From Neobacillus cucumis (lineage in GTDB: Bacteria > Bacillota > Bacilli > Bacillales_B > DSM-18226), in NCBI RefSeq assembly GCF_023715505.1, contig NZ_JAMBOH010000007.1, positions 62,001-126,000 of the forward strand: a stretch of 64,000 nucleotides of DNA, in the 5' to 3' direction. Both the position numbers and the translations under genes were made by a program. Each line of letters starts with the position of its first letter. The first letter of the stretch is position 1. The notes below the pieces were generated by a model, which was given only the letters and a program-made list of their open reading frames with translations, was not told the DNA's origin and searched no databases. This document shows positions 18,901 to 27,747 of this stretch, one piece after another.

Positions 18901-20598
18901 TTATTTATTGGTAATGTCATATTGTTTTGGAATTACTGGCAGTACTAAACGTGATGGGTGGTCTGCATCCCGATAGATTTTATGCGTTGTTGCGCGTCCA
19001 CTTGGTAAGTGGTAACTATCTGGCGGCAGTAACTTTGCATCTTCTCCATCAAGTGGTTCGTTACAGGCAAGATCTAATTCAATCCGGTGCCCAGGTTTAA
19101 TTAAGAATGAGAATGGATATAATCGAATCGCATACTCATTAATTTCACCAGGTGTTACTGGTATCACCCGGCTGTGAGGATGCCATGGCTCACCATAGGT
19201 TGTTTTTTCTTCATTTAGCTCACGATGAGACGCTTTTAAATAACCGGACGTCATTAACGTACGTTTTCCGCTTGGGTCTACATCATAAAGCTTTGCAATG
19301 AAGTTTGTATCATCAGTATCGATTTCTGCATGGATATACAAAGCTCCCGTACCTGTCATTTCTACCGGCTCTAAAAACTTATCACTAGTCCATTTAATCT
19401 TTTCTGATGTTGTTGTGACTGTTAATGGGGCTTGATAGAATCCATCTGGATGAGCAAATTCAGATGTTAATGGCTCTGGTTTCTCGCTAATTTTGTGGCG
19501 AGGTCGTAAGTAGAACTCTTTCTTTTCTTCATATGGTAAAGGCCACTGATCTTCTCCACGCCATTTGTAAGAACCCTCTACAGAGAACTGCACTGCTGGT
19601 TCATCCATAATGCCAGTATCAATGCCTTTTAACCAGTAATCATACCAGCGGAACATTTCGTCATGACTTTCATGGAATGGGCGCTCTAACATTGGCGGCA
19701 GCGCTTGGATATCGAGCTTTTTAATGCCTGATACTTTATGGAAGCATTCAATGGTGCCTTCCACGTTCCAACCGCGGCCCCATTTTGCTTGGAAGTAAGT
19801 TGGGATTGTTACCTTATTGGCTACATCCATTGCGTTACCTTCTTGCCAGAATGGACCATCAAGTGGATTTAATAAGTAATCCATCCATAATTCGTGACGG
19901 TCTTGATAATGTAAAAGATGTACAAAATCTGACCAATGTGCGATATCTGGATCGTTTAAACGTTCTTGTGTTTTTTCCTTGAGCTCTTCTGGGGTGAATA
20001 CTTTCGAGCTTTTACTTGCTACATTATTAAATGCATTACCGCTATCACCTCCACGTCCTTCACGAGAAGCACGCGGCATTAACCACATGATACCGCCGTG
20101 ATAACAAAGTTCATAAAGGTCGAAGTGACCGCCGTTCGCAAAGATTGCTTTTAAGTGTGGTGGATTTTCTGCTGCTCCTAAAATTTGAACAGATGCAAAA
20201 TAAGAAATACCGATCATACCAATGTTGCCATCGCACCAATCTTGCTCAGCCATCCATTCCACAAGGTCATAGATATCTTTCCCGTCACCATGCCCTCCTG
20301 AATTGTAGTTACCGCACATTTCGCCTTCTGAGTAACCTGTTCCACGTACGTCAGCGATAATATGTGCATAGCCATGTTCCACAACCGCATGGATATCGCC
20401 TGCCTCAATTGCACCATTCCAAAGATGACTTGGACGCGCCTGCGGAGGTAATGTTAGCGCCTGTGCTTGCAGTTCCTTACCATACGGGCTAAGAGCAAGT
20501 AATGCAGGGACCTTTTCTACCCCATCAGGAAGGTAAATATCAGCAGCAATATGTACGCCATCACGCATTGGAATGCGTACGTCCTTCATGATTCTCAT
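18901..20598 (-). CDS. CocE/NonD-type serine hydrolase (X-Pro dipeptidyl-peptidase S15 family)
   Basis: A 565-aa alpha/beta hydrolase with the S15/CocE architecture. N-terminal catalytic domain: RIPMRDGVHIAADIYLP, DVRGTGYSEG oxyanion region and the nucleophile elbow GMIGISYFASVQ. The C-terminal jelly-roll domain spans ~330-560 (PGHRIELDLACNE). No signal peptide is seen. Such enzymes cleave esters or amides, cocaine esterase being the known example. A 160-bp leader with three CTAGTAT repeats lies upstream. Confidence 0.85.
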   Translation of the reverse strand: MRIMKDVRIPMRDGVHIAADIYLPDGVEKVPALLALSPYGKELQAQALTLPPQARPSHLWNGAIEAGDIHAVVEHGYAHIIADVRGTGYSEGEMCGNYNSGGHGDGKDIYDLVEWMAEQDWCDGNIGMIGISYFASVQILGAAENPPHLKAIFANGGHFDLYELCYHGGIMWLMPRASREGRGGDSGNAFNNVASKSSKVFTPEELKEKTQERLNDPDIAHWSDFVHLLHYQDRHELWMDYLLNPLDGPFWQEGNAMDVANKVTIPTYFQAKWGRGWNVEGTIECFHKVSGIKKLDIQALPPMLERPFHESHDEMFRWYDYWLKGIDTGIMDEPAVQFSVEGSYKWRGEDQWPLPYEEKKEFYLRPRHKISEKPEPLTSEFAHPDGFYQAPLTVTTTSEKIKWTSDKFLEPVEMTGTGALYIHAEIDTDDTNFIAKLYDVDPSGKRTLMTSGYLKASHRELNEEKTTYGEPWHPHSRVIPVTPGEINEYAIRLYPFSFLIKPGHRIELDLACNEPLDGEDAKLLPPDSYHLPSGRATTHKIYRDADHPSRLVLPVIPKQYDITNK

Positions 20599-20680
20599 CT
20601 CTATCCGCTCCCTTCAGTCTTCCTAAGTATGTTTTATATCATTCAGATTTTTCAGATTTTTTTCTGCGACGTCTGTTAAA

Positions 20681-20746
20681 CTAGTATCAACGCATATACA
20701 TTGTCTAGTATTCTATATTGCAGCGCTTTAAGAAAAACGCTAGTAT
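20681..20746. repeat. Three CTAGTAT repeats upstream of the CocE-type gene
   Basis: CTAGTAT occurs at 20681-20687, 20705-20711 and 20740-20746, all in the same orientation, inside the 160-bp gap between the zinc-ribbon gene and the CocE-type gene. The clustering suggests binding sites for a regulator, possibly the UTRA-type GntR protein of this block; this is inference only. Confidence 0.35.
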
Positions 20747-20758
20747 GATATATTCTTA

Positions 20759-21172
20759 TTACCCTTCAATAGGTGTGAAGCAAGGTATAAAAGGACCTGG
20801 ATGATCTTGATCACCGCTTTGCTTAAATAGCACTTTTACTCTTTGATTGATGTGCACCTTATCTAAATCACAATTGACGATATTGGTCATCATTCTTGGT
20901 CCTTCATCAATCTCAACGAAGGCGATAGCATATGGGATACCTCGCCGCATCACACTATATGTGTAAATGCTTCCAGTGCCCTTTGCTTCCACCCAGCTCG
21001 TATGCTCGCTCATGCAATACGGGCATAACACACGTGGATAGTAATGATACTCTCCACAGGAATCACACTGTTTGATAAGAAGTTTTCCTTCAGCAGCGGC
21101 GTCCCAATATTCCTTATGTTCAGGATGGATCTCAGGGATCGTCATCGTTCTATCTTGATAAGTAGTTCCCAT
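20759..21172 (-). CDS. Zn-ribbon/OB-fold (DUF35) thiolase partner protein
   Basis: The 137-aa protein has a rubredoxin-like zinc ribbon (CDSCG ... CPYC, residues ~38-55) followed by an OB fold. It sits 3 bp after a SCP-x-type thiolase gene; DUF35 proteins form complexes with such thiolases and related enzymes, apparently helping acyl-CoA binding. Cytoplasmic; no independent catalytic role is expected. Confidence 0.9.
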   Translation of the reverse strand: MGTTYQDRTMTIPEIHPEHKEYWDAAAEGKLLIKQCDSCGEYHYYPRVLCPYCMSEHTSWVEAKGTGSIYTYSVMRRGIPYAIAFVEIDEGPRMMTNIVNCDLDKVHINQRVKVLFKQSGDQDHPGPFIPCFTPIEG

Positions 21173-21175
21173 GCT

Positions 21176-22339
21176 TTACACCCTCTCCATGATAAGTGTT
21201 GCACTGCCATGACGGCTTGCAAGCCCGCCGCCCGTACCATGAGCTAACGCAATATCACAATTTCTCACTTGTACTTGCGGGTATGCCTCACCGCGCAGCT
21301 GGCGGACAGCCTCTATCACTTTCACGATTCCGCCTCGGCTAGCAGGATGATTGTTGTTTAACCCGCCGCCGTCTGTATTGATTGGAAGCTTACCAACACC
21401 TGAAATCAGATTTCCATCAGCAACGAACTTTCCACCCTCGCCTTTTTTACAAAAACCTAAGTCCTCAAGCTGCATTAACACTGTAATGGTAAAGCTATCA
21501 TAAACAGACGCATATTTTATATCTTGAGGGGTAACTCCTGCCTCCTCAAAGGCTTTAGGTCCTGACCAAACAGCTCCTGAATACGTAAGGTCGGTTTTTC
21601 CGCCTAGTAATCCTTTAGGTGCTTCTCCGCAGCCCATCACTCGGACAAGTGGACGTTTTAGACTTCTAGCAATCTCAGGTCTTACGATAACTAGGGCACC
21701 ACCACCGTCGCTCACTACACAGCAGTCCAGTCTATGCAATGGATCAGCAATCATAGGTGACGCAAGTACGTCTTCGACTGTTACTACATCTCGAAGCATT
21801 GCGTTTGGATTGTATTGGGCATGATGCGAAGCTGCGACTTTAACCCAGGCTAATTGCTCACTAGTAGTGCCATATTCAAACATATGGCGCATCGTTGCCA
21901 TCGCATATTCATTTACAGCAGTGGGTCCAAAAGGAAGTTCAAACGGTGTGTCTGGAACATTTGCACCAACCAGCTTTTGCTTAACACCACTTCTGCCTTC
22001 TGACCGTGGACGACCTGCCATTGTAATTAGCGCGACATTGCATTTGCCAGCTGCGATTGCCTGTGCAGCATGTGAAACATGGGCAATGTACGACGAGCCG
22101 CCAGTGTCTGTACCATCTACATGACGTACATTAAGGCCTAAATAATCAACCATAGACAGCACACCACCCGGAGCGTCACCGGCACAAAAATATCCGTCTA
22201 CACCTGCAAATGTTAGTCCTGCATCTTCTAATGCACCTTTCGCACATTCAGCATGTAAAGCAGCCACGGATTGATCTGGGGCCTTACGCGTTGGATGCTC
22301 GAACGCCCCTGCAATATAGGCCATTCCTTTAATACTCAT
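21176..22339 (-). CDS. SCP-x-type thiolase family protein
   Basis: A 387-aa thiolase-fold enzyme with DCCVVSDGGGALVI and C-terminal GDPA-like LAHGTGGG and NNHPASRGG motifs. These are typical of the lipid-transfer-type thiolase branch, which pairs with DUF35 proteins. The classic N-terminal CxS nucleophile region is replaced by the GTDTGGSSYIAHV segment, as in many SCP-x homologues, so activity may be retro-aldol or thiolytic. Start ATG with AGGAGG upstream. Coupled to the zinc-ribbon gene. Confidence 0.85.
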   Translation of the reverse strand: MSIKGMAYIAGAFEHPTRKAPDQSVAALHAECAKGALEDAGLTFAGVDGYFCAGDAPGGVLSMVDYLGLNVRHVDGTDTGGSSYIAHVSHAAQAIAAGKCNVALITMAGRPRSEGRSGVKQKLVGANVPDTPFELPFGPTAVNEYAMATMRHMFEYGTTSEQLAWVKVAASHHAQYNPNAMLRDVVTVEDVLASPMIADPLHRLDCCVVSDGGGALVIVRPEIARSLKRPLVRVMGCGEAPKGLLGGKTDLTYSGAVWSGPKAFEEAGVTPQDIKYASVYDSFTITVLMQLEDLGFCKKGEGGKFVADGNLISGVGKLPINTDGGGLNNNHPASRGGIVKVIEAVRQLRGEAYPQVQVRNCDIALAHGTGGGLASRHGSATLIMERV

Positions 22340-22464
22340 TGCATTTACCTCCTGTTATTCAACCAATTTTCCCAGTCACATCACATCACTTTATTCGAAA
22401 GCAACAAGCAAAATCAGAAGTGTGTCAGCAGCCTCTAGAAACAGAAGCAACCGACAAGCCGCTT

Positions 22465-23460
22465 CTATTTCGTTTCTAGTAATGCTTCTGTTTTTATGAT
22501 TGAACGAGGCTCTTGCATTGTTAAGATTTTCGCAGGATTGTGAACTAAAAGTTGTTCAAATACTTCTTCACCCACACCCGCTTTACGCAGATCAGGCAAG
22601 AATTCTTCAAACAAGTAGTTGACAGAGTGTCCTTTTAATCCCGGCCAGCCAAGAGCACAGCAATTTGCATCAGCTGAAATAAGGGCACGGTCAACATAAC
22701 CTTTATCAAGGAAACGGAGGAAATGTTCAACCCGTTCTTGGCGGGGACGGGACCAATACGGGGCACCTTCCATCTCACTGTCATAGCCGATTGTATCGAA
22801 GCCAACCCATCCACCTAGATTTGCAATCAAATTATCACGTTCTTCATCGAGATATCCTCCATCATCAGCATGACCCATAAGTACTCGATCAAGTGATAAG
22901 CCTTCCTCATCGAAGATGGCGATAGCCGTTTCGGCATCTACGCATAAATGGGTTATTATTGGTGCCCCTGTCTTTAACGCCGCTCGTGCAGCTGCACGAT
23001 ATATGCGCTTATCAAGTTCACTCAATTTCCCACCACGGCTAACACCTACCTTAATAGCCCCTGCTTTTGCGCCCGTACCATCAATACCAACCGTAATTTC
23101 ATGGATGAACAAATCCGTAAGATACTCGACTGATTGGTTACGGAAATACGGCAGCGCTGAATCTCCTGCTACAAATCCTGTAACAGCAACAATATTTACA
23201 CCCGTTCTACGTGAGAGTACCTGGAAATATTCAACATCGCGTCCGTTTCCAATCCCCGTACAGTCTACAAATGTTTTACCACCATGTTCACGGAAGCGAC
23301 GTAACTTTTGGATTGTAACGTCAAACGCTTCTTCAGGTTTTTTCCACCATTCAGTGTCTAAATAACACCCTGGCAGACCAAACCCAATATGTTCGTGCAT
23401 TGCTGTGATCCCCAAATCTTCTGTCGCGATTGGGCCTAGAACCGTATTAACCTTACCCAT
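22465..23460 (-). CDS. Phosphotriesterase-family metallohydrolase (lactonase-like)
   Basis: A 331-aa amidohydrolase-superfamily TIM barrel with all PTE/PLL metal ligands in order: HEH near the N-terminus (ITAMHEHIGFG), the bridging lysine (GAIKVGVS), ITH, MGH and the final ISAD. Family members hydrolyse lactones or phosphotriesters. It follows its paralogue after 20 nt on the same transcript. Context (thiolase, CoA transferase, esterases) favours lactone ring opening over phosphate ester hydrolysis. A hairpin at 22434-22478 overlaps the 3' end. Confidence 0.88.
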   Translation of the reverse strand: MGKVNTVLGPIATEDLGITAMHEHIGFGLPGCYLDTEWWKKPEEAFDVTIQKLRRFREHGGKTFVDCTGIGNGRDVEYFQVLSRRTGVNIVAVTGFVAGDSALPYFRNQSVEYLTDLFIHEITVGIDGTGAKAGAIKVGVSRGGKLSELDKRIYRAAARAALKTGAPIITHLCVDAETAIAIFDEEGLSLDRVLMGHADDGGYLDEERDNLIANLGGWVGFDTIGYDSEMEGAPYWSRPRQERVEHFLRFLDKGYVDRALISADANCCALGWPGLKGHSVNYLFEEFLPDLRKAGVGEEVFEQLLVHNPAKILTMQEPRSIIKTEALLETK

Positions 23461-23480
23461 CTTTTATTCACTCCTCACTT

Positions 23481-24521
23481 TTACTTTTGTTCTGCTGCCA
23501 CAACAGATTCTTTTTCTGCAGCTTCTAAAGATTTTGCAGTAAGTACGCGTTGTGGATTGTCTTGTAATAAAGTGCGAACTTGTTCGTCCGTCACACCTGC
23601 TTTCTTTAACATTGGAACAAATCTTGTCAATAAGTAATCATAGCTGAGATCTTTTGCTGCATGACCTTTTGCAACACCAACTGCATTCGTTGAAATCAGT
23701 ACCTGATCACCAAGACCTTCTTTAAACAGTTCAACAATTAATTGAACACGTTCTTCATCGTTCACGTAGCCTTCGCTTGTTGTCCAGCCAACATGGTCTA
23801 ACGCCACCATGGCACCGCACCGTGCAACAGCGAATGCTTCTTTGCGGCGGACAGCATCTAATCGGTCAAGCCCACCGATGATAACACGGTTTGGTTCAAT
23901 TCCTTCACCTAATAAAATTTCTAGATCATTAACAGCATCCGCGCCATATTGTACAGATACAGGCACTCCTGTTGCGAGAGCTGCTTGTGCAGAACCACGG
24001 AAAAGATTAGTTTCTTTTTCTGAAATACCACTTTGACTTGCCATTGATGTTACTAATCCTGCTAGACCTGAACGTTCAATACGTGGTACAACGATACCTT
24101 CTGTTACCTCTTTTATAAATAAATCAGCAAACATTTCTGCTGACCAAGGTGTAGGAGGGTTTTTTTGCGGTGTTACAAAGTAACCGCTTAACATTGGCTC
24201 AGGCCCTAAGCCAGTTGATGCTACGATATGTACGCCTGTTGTTTTAGATAGTGTTTCGTAAAGTTTTACATCACGGCCGTGGAACATGCCTGTTCGGTCG
24301 ACTATTGTTTTTCCTCCAACCCTACGAAACTCAATAAGCTTACGCTTTAATTCCTCAAATATCTTACTTCTGTCCATTTCTATTTCAGGAGCATATTCTG
24401 CACCAGGTACCACAGAAAGCAGCGATTCATGGATAAGAACAACACCTAATTCTTGAGCAGGCACTAGTCCAAGTACAGTACGAACAACGCCTGAATTTTT
24501 TTCTTGTAAATTATCTAGCAT
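23481..24521 (-). CDS. Phosphotriesterase-like paralogue lacking metal ligands (probable pseudoenzyme)
   Basis: About 346 aa and clearly homologous to the next gene (both have the DRTGM/DCTGI segment, LISTN/LISAD, and a QRVLT or AKILT end). Aligning the two by eye, HEH is HES, the bridging lysine position is Thr, the ITH histidine is Gln (VQYG), the MGH histidine is Gly (IGGL) and the last aspartate is Asn (ISTN). Only the first histidine remains, so catalysis by the usual two-metal centre is unlikely. The start at 24521 is chosen over 24539 because ATAGGAGG lies between them. It leads the operon from the operator-bearing promoter near 24.67 kb. Confidence 0.85.
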   Translation of the reverse strand: MLDNLQEKNSGVVRTVLGLVPAQELGVVLIHESLLSVVPGAEYAPEIEMDRSKIFEELKRKLIEFRRVGGKTIVDRTGMFHGRDVKLYETLSKTTGVHIVASTGLGPEPMLSGYFVTPQKNPPTPWSAEMFADLFIKEVTEGIVVPRIERSGLAGLVTSMASQSGISEKETNLFRGSAQAALATGVPVSVQYGADAVNDLEILLGEGIEPNRVIIGGLDRLDAVRRKEAFAVARCGAMVALDHVGWTTSEGYVNDEERVQLIVELFKEGLGDQVLISTNAVGVAKGHAAKDLSYDYLLTRFVPMLKKAGVTDEQVRTLLQDNPQRVLTAKSLEAAEKESVVAAEQK

Positions 24522-24598
24522 TGTAAAACCTCCTATCATTTAATAGTTCCTCACCTTAGAGGTGTCAAAGGTCAGGGTTAGTTGAAAAGCGATTTTTT

Positions 24599-24689
24599 AA
24601 ACAGACCGGTTGGTTTATTAATGTGAAATAAAACAGGTTGATTCATAATAAACGTAGCGGATATAAACAGACCGGTTGGTTTCAAACAA
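24599..24689 (-). promoter_or_regulatory. Promoter with two identical palindromic TetR-type operators
   Basis: AAACAGACCGGTTGGTTT occurs identically at 24599-24616 and 24665-24682. Each is an imperfect dyad around ACCGGT. On the minus strand the second copy fills the 17-nt spacer of a promoter TTGTTT (24689-24684) - TTATAT (24666-24661), as expected for repression by steric block. The other lies ~50 bp downstream. The gene controlled is the phosphotriesterase-like operon starting at 24521. GACCGG(T/C)-centred dyads are common for TetR repressors. The rest of the 24540-24950 gap shows no convincing gene. Confidence 0.65.
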
Positions 24690-24950
24690 GCATATTTGTG
24701 TCTCACAGTATACAAAACATGTTCCCTTTCGCATTCCTCTACTAAAACAATAATGTAATCGCTTTCCCCTAAGAGAATATTATAATATTGATATACCAAA
24801 GTCAAATATTAGTTTTACTTTTCTAAATAAAATAAAAATTCTGTTTACTAATTTCATATACTCAAACATCTATATTATCGTATAACTTGAACTACCTGCT
24901 GAAAGGTACTATCTCTAATAGAGAATGGTGCCTTCTCCTTTTTATATAAC

Positions 24951-26144
24951 TTAACGATCATTTTTTCCTGGACCATTATTGTAGCCATATAACCAGTCAA
25001 TCATCTCGAATTCTTGTGCTTCCCTGCTTTCCAAAAGCGTATTTCTCAGCAAAATGGAAACTGAGTCTACTGCGTGGATAATTTCTCCCCAAGTACGTGC
25101 ACTCTTTTGTACCTTTGCTGTCCGTGGAATTCGTTCTTCTTGATAAGCTAAGAATGCTTGCTCAAAGTTCTCCCCATGAAGCTTGAACATATCCGCTAAG
25201 CATGAAGCATCTTCTAATGCTTGGCATCCCCCTTGTGCCAAGTATTGAAGCATTGGATGTGCAGCATCCCCAAGAAGAGTGAATTTCCCTTTTGTCCAGT
25301 TGTCGATTGGCAAACGATCATACATCGGCCAACGAATTTGTCGCTGGATGAAGTTTAATGCTGTCTCGACCAACGGGTGACACCCTTTAAATACATTGTC
25401 CATTTCAGCAGGCGTTCCCCAGTCATCGGAACCTTCCTTATAATTGTTGCTTTTGAATACAACAACCTGGTTATACAATTCTCCCCTGCGTACAGGATAT
25501 TGAACGACATGAAGGTTTGGACCAATCCACATAATAACGTCGTCCATATTAGCATCCGAGCTAATTTCCGAAATAGGGATAGTCCCGCGGTATGCGACAT
25601 AATGAGAACAGATTGGCTGATCATCCGAAAAATACTTACGGGTTTTTGACCAAAGTCCATCGGCCCCGATTACAGCTTTTCCGATGAATTTTTCTCCATT
25701 CCTATTTGTAACTATCACACCTGCTTCGTTTTCTTCCACTGTTTCAATGGATTGACCATTGACCAAACTGATAAGTGGGTTCTTTTCACATCCTTCGAAC
25801 AATACCCGGTGCAAATCAGAACGATGCATGACAATATAAGGAAAGCCATATTTCTCTTTAAATTCATCCCCTAAATCTAAAAATGATAATTCCTTTGCCG
25901 TATATACATCCTTTAAAACCAAACGTTTCGGAAAAACGGCATATTTAGATATTTCCTCAGCAAGCCCAAATCGGTCCAAAACGGCCATTGCGTTTGGTCC
26001 CATTTGTATACCTGCTCCAATTTCCCCAAATTGGGGTGCTTGTTCCAGGACCATCGTTTTGTTGCCTGCTTCAGCAGCTGCCAGCGCTGCAGCTAATCCT
26101 CCAATCCCGCCACCAATGACTAATACTTCTTCATTACTGCTCAT
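24951..26144 (-). CDS. FAD-dependent monooxygenase, 3-hydroxybenzoate 6-hydroxylase-like
   Basis: A 397-aa class A flavoprotein hydroxylase: GGGIGGLAAA, GAGIQMGPNAM, a DGLWSKTR motif and GDAAHPMLQYLAQGGCQALEDA. The HPMLQYLAQG stretch is characteristic of 3-hydroxybenzoate 6-hydroxylases and close relatives, which make gentisate. No gentisate dioxygenase is in the window, so the product assignment is tentative; salicylate- or hydroxynicotinate-type substrates are alternatives. Start ATG with GGGAG upstream. A strong promoter and a mini-ORF precede it. Confidence 0.83.
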   Translation of the reverse strand: MSSNEEVLVIGGGIGGLAAALAAAEAGNKTMVLEQAPQFGEIGAGIQMGPNAMAVLDRFGLAEEISKYAVFPKRLVLKDVYTAKELSFLDLGDEFKEKYGFPYIVMHRSDLHRVLFEGCEKNPLISLVNGQSIETVEENEAGVIVTNRNGEKFIGKAVIGADGLWSKTRKYFSDDQPICSHYVAYRGTIPISEISSDANMDDVIMWIGPNLHVVQYPVRRGELYNQVVVFKSNNYKEGSDDWGTPAEMDNVFKGCHPLVETALNFIQRQIRWPMYDRLPIDNWTKGKFTLLGDAAHPMLQYLAQGGCQALEDASCLADMFKLHGENFEQAFLAYQEERIPRTAKVQKSARTWGEIIHAVDSVSILLRNTLLESREAQEFEMIDWLYGYNNGPGKNDR

Positions 26145-26290
26145 GATTCATCTCCCTACATACTTTTTAACCAAAGCATACGCAGTTAGAAATGCTGTTT
26201 TTACATACACAGAAATTTGCAAGATGGACAACTTAGTAAGTTATCTAGCATTCCATTCTTTTGCCGTGTAAACGTATTCATTTATCTAAT

Positions 26291-26368
26291 TCATAGGATC
26301 CTGTTTGATAATATTACAATCTCTTCTAAAGAAGGCACTCTTTCAATCAATACCAAGTATTTATGCAT
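26291..26368 (-). CDS. 25-codon leader ORF upstream of the monooxygenase gene
   Basis: ATG at 26368 has GAGGTG 5 nt upstream and opens a 25-codon frame ending in TGA (26293-26291). The peptide begins MHKYLVLIERVPS and looks like the start of a small YciI-type ferredoxin-fold protein cut short. It lies 55-130 nt downstream of a good promoter and 146 nt before the monooxygenase start. It may be a leader peptide or a decayed gene; too short to be sure it is translated. Confidence 0.4.
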   Translation of the reverse strand: MHKYLVLIERVPSLEEIVILSNRIL

Positions 26369-26427
26369 TTCTTCACCTCAATTAAAAGTGGGTAAAAAAT
26401 TATCACTTTGGGTACCCCAGTTCTCTA

Positions 26428-26457
26428 TTTATATAATAGAATTCACCTATTTGTCAA
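26428..26457 (-). promoter_or_regulatory. Sigma-A promoter for the monooxygenase gene
   Basis: On the minus strand TTGACA (26457-26452) is separated by 18 nt from TATAAA (26433-26428); a TATATA at 16 nt is an alternative. The resulting transcript would have a ~275-nt leader carrying the 25-codon ORF. The rest of the gap (26145-26290, 26460-26583) holds nothing recognisable. Confidence 0.6.
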
Positions 26458-26583
26458 TATTGCTAATAAAAAATATTTTCTGAACATTATTAATATTGAT
26501 TGCAGTAGTTGATTTTCTGTTTACTAATATTTGAAATGAACTGCAGGAGTTTTTGTTAGTTGTACATACTCATAACATAAAAT

Positions 26584-27486
26584 TTATCCAAAATACTCCA
26601 TAAACTTAATTGCTGCAGATGTAAGATGGCGTTTTTTTAGCCAAATAAGTGCTGATGGTCTTGCCATAACCTCTGGATTAATAATTTTTTTGAATATTAA
26701 TTTAGAATTAGGCATGATTTTTTCGGCGGATTTAGGTACAATCCCGATACCTATATTACAATTTGCCCAATTTAATAATGGTACTAGATTACTACTCTCA
26801 CATAGAATAGTCGGCTCAAAGCCAAGTTCAGTGCAAGCGCTTTTTACCATATCAACAGCATCAACTGATGTACGATAATCAGATGTCTTCTTATAGCTTC
26901 TTAAAAACATTAATGGTTTGTCCTTAAGTTCTGCTAAGTTTATAGAGGCTGAGTCATTTTCAAACCCCATATTTTCACTCATTGCTGCAACGATTGGCTC
27001 ACTTGAGAGATTAATGGAATCAAATACATCCTTATCTACTGGGAGTCGAACAATGCCTAACTCAATGATTCTTTTTTCAGTTAGCTCCATTATTCGATTT
27101 GAGTCTCCCTCCCAAACTTTGAATCTCACATTAGGATACTTTTTATGAAAATCCTTTACTTTTTCAGGTATTAATTCAGCTCCTAAGGATGGAATCATCC
27201 CTATGCTCAACGTACCCGAAATGCCACTTGAGATCTCATTCAATTCCTGCTTGGTTTTCTCAATCATTTCTAAAATTTCTAATGATCTTTCATATAAAAA
27301 TTTTCCTTCATCGGTCAGGATGAGCTTCCTAGTATGTCGTTCAAATAACTTGGTGTTTAATTCTTCCTCAAATAATTTCAGCTGCTGACTTAAGGGCGGT
27401 TGTGCGATATTTAGCCTTTTAGCTGCGAGCGAAATTTGGCCTTCCTCTACAATCGATACAAAATATTTCATGCGTCTTATATCCAT
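26584..27486 (-). CDS. LysR-family transcriptional regulator
   Basis: About 300 aa with an N-terminal LysR helix-turn-helix (RRMKYFVSIVEEGQISLAAKRL, IAQPPLSQQLKLFEEEL) and a periplasmic-binding-like effector domain (~90-295). ATG at 27486 is preferred over GTG at 27504. It is divergent from an SsuABC/NrtABC-type ABC transporter operon, so it probably activates that operon and may also act on the monooxygenase gene downstream. The effector is unknown; CatR/BenM-like relatives bind aromatic acids. Confidence 0.9.
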   Translation of the reverse strand: MDIRRMKYFVSIVEEGQISLAAKRLNIAQPPLSQQLKLFEEELNTKLFERHTRKLILTDEGKFLYERSLEILEMIEKTKQELNEISSGISGTLSIGMIPSLGAELIPEKVKDFHKKYPNVRFKVWEGDSNRIMELTEKRIIELGIVRLPVDKDVFDSINLSSEPIVAAMSENMGFENDSASINLAELKDKPLMFLRSYKKTSDYRTSVDAVDMVKSACTELGFEPTILCESSNLVPLLNWANCNIGIGIVPKSAEKIMPNSKLIFKKIINPEVMARPSALIWLKKRHLTSAAIKFMEYFG

Positions 27487-27541
27487 CAATAAGTGCACCC
27501 TCACCTAAATTTATTCCACTTTATGCTAGATAATATCATGA

Positions 27542-27562
27542 TTTATATGTTTTTGATATAAA
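27542..27562. promoter_or_regulatory. Candidate LysR operator in the divergent promoter region
   Basis: TTTATAT (27542-27548) and ATATAAA (27556-27562) form a 7-bp inverted repeat with 7-nt spacer between the lysR gene and the ABC transporter operon. Spacing fits a T-N11-A type LysR recognition site. It is AT-rich, so chance occurrence is possible. Confidence 0.35.
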
Positions 27563-27747
27563 TAAGTAATCTTTTTTGTATTTTTCAAAATTTTCAACCT
27601 ATGGTACTTTGTAGTTACTCTCCTGACTTCGAATAATCTTTTATGTTCATTTTCGCTGTTTAGTTTTAACGTGTGGAGAGGACGAAGTATTATAAAGCAA
27701 AAAGAAAGGGTTTACAAGACATATCGTCACATTTAAGGGGGATGAAG

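Noticed and set aside
24578..24805. 75-codon minus-strand frame upstream of the phosphotriesterase-like operon
   Set aside because: It runs through the promoter and both palindromic operators and has no good ribosome binding site; treated as non-coding.
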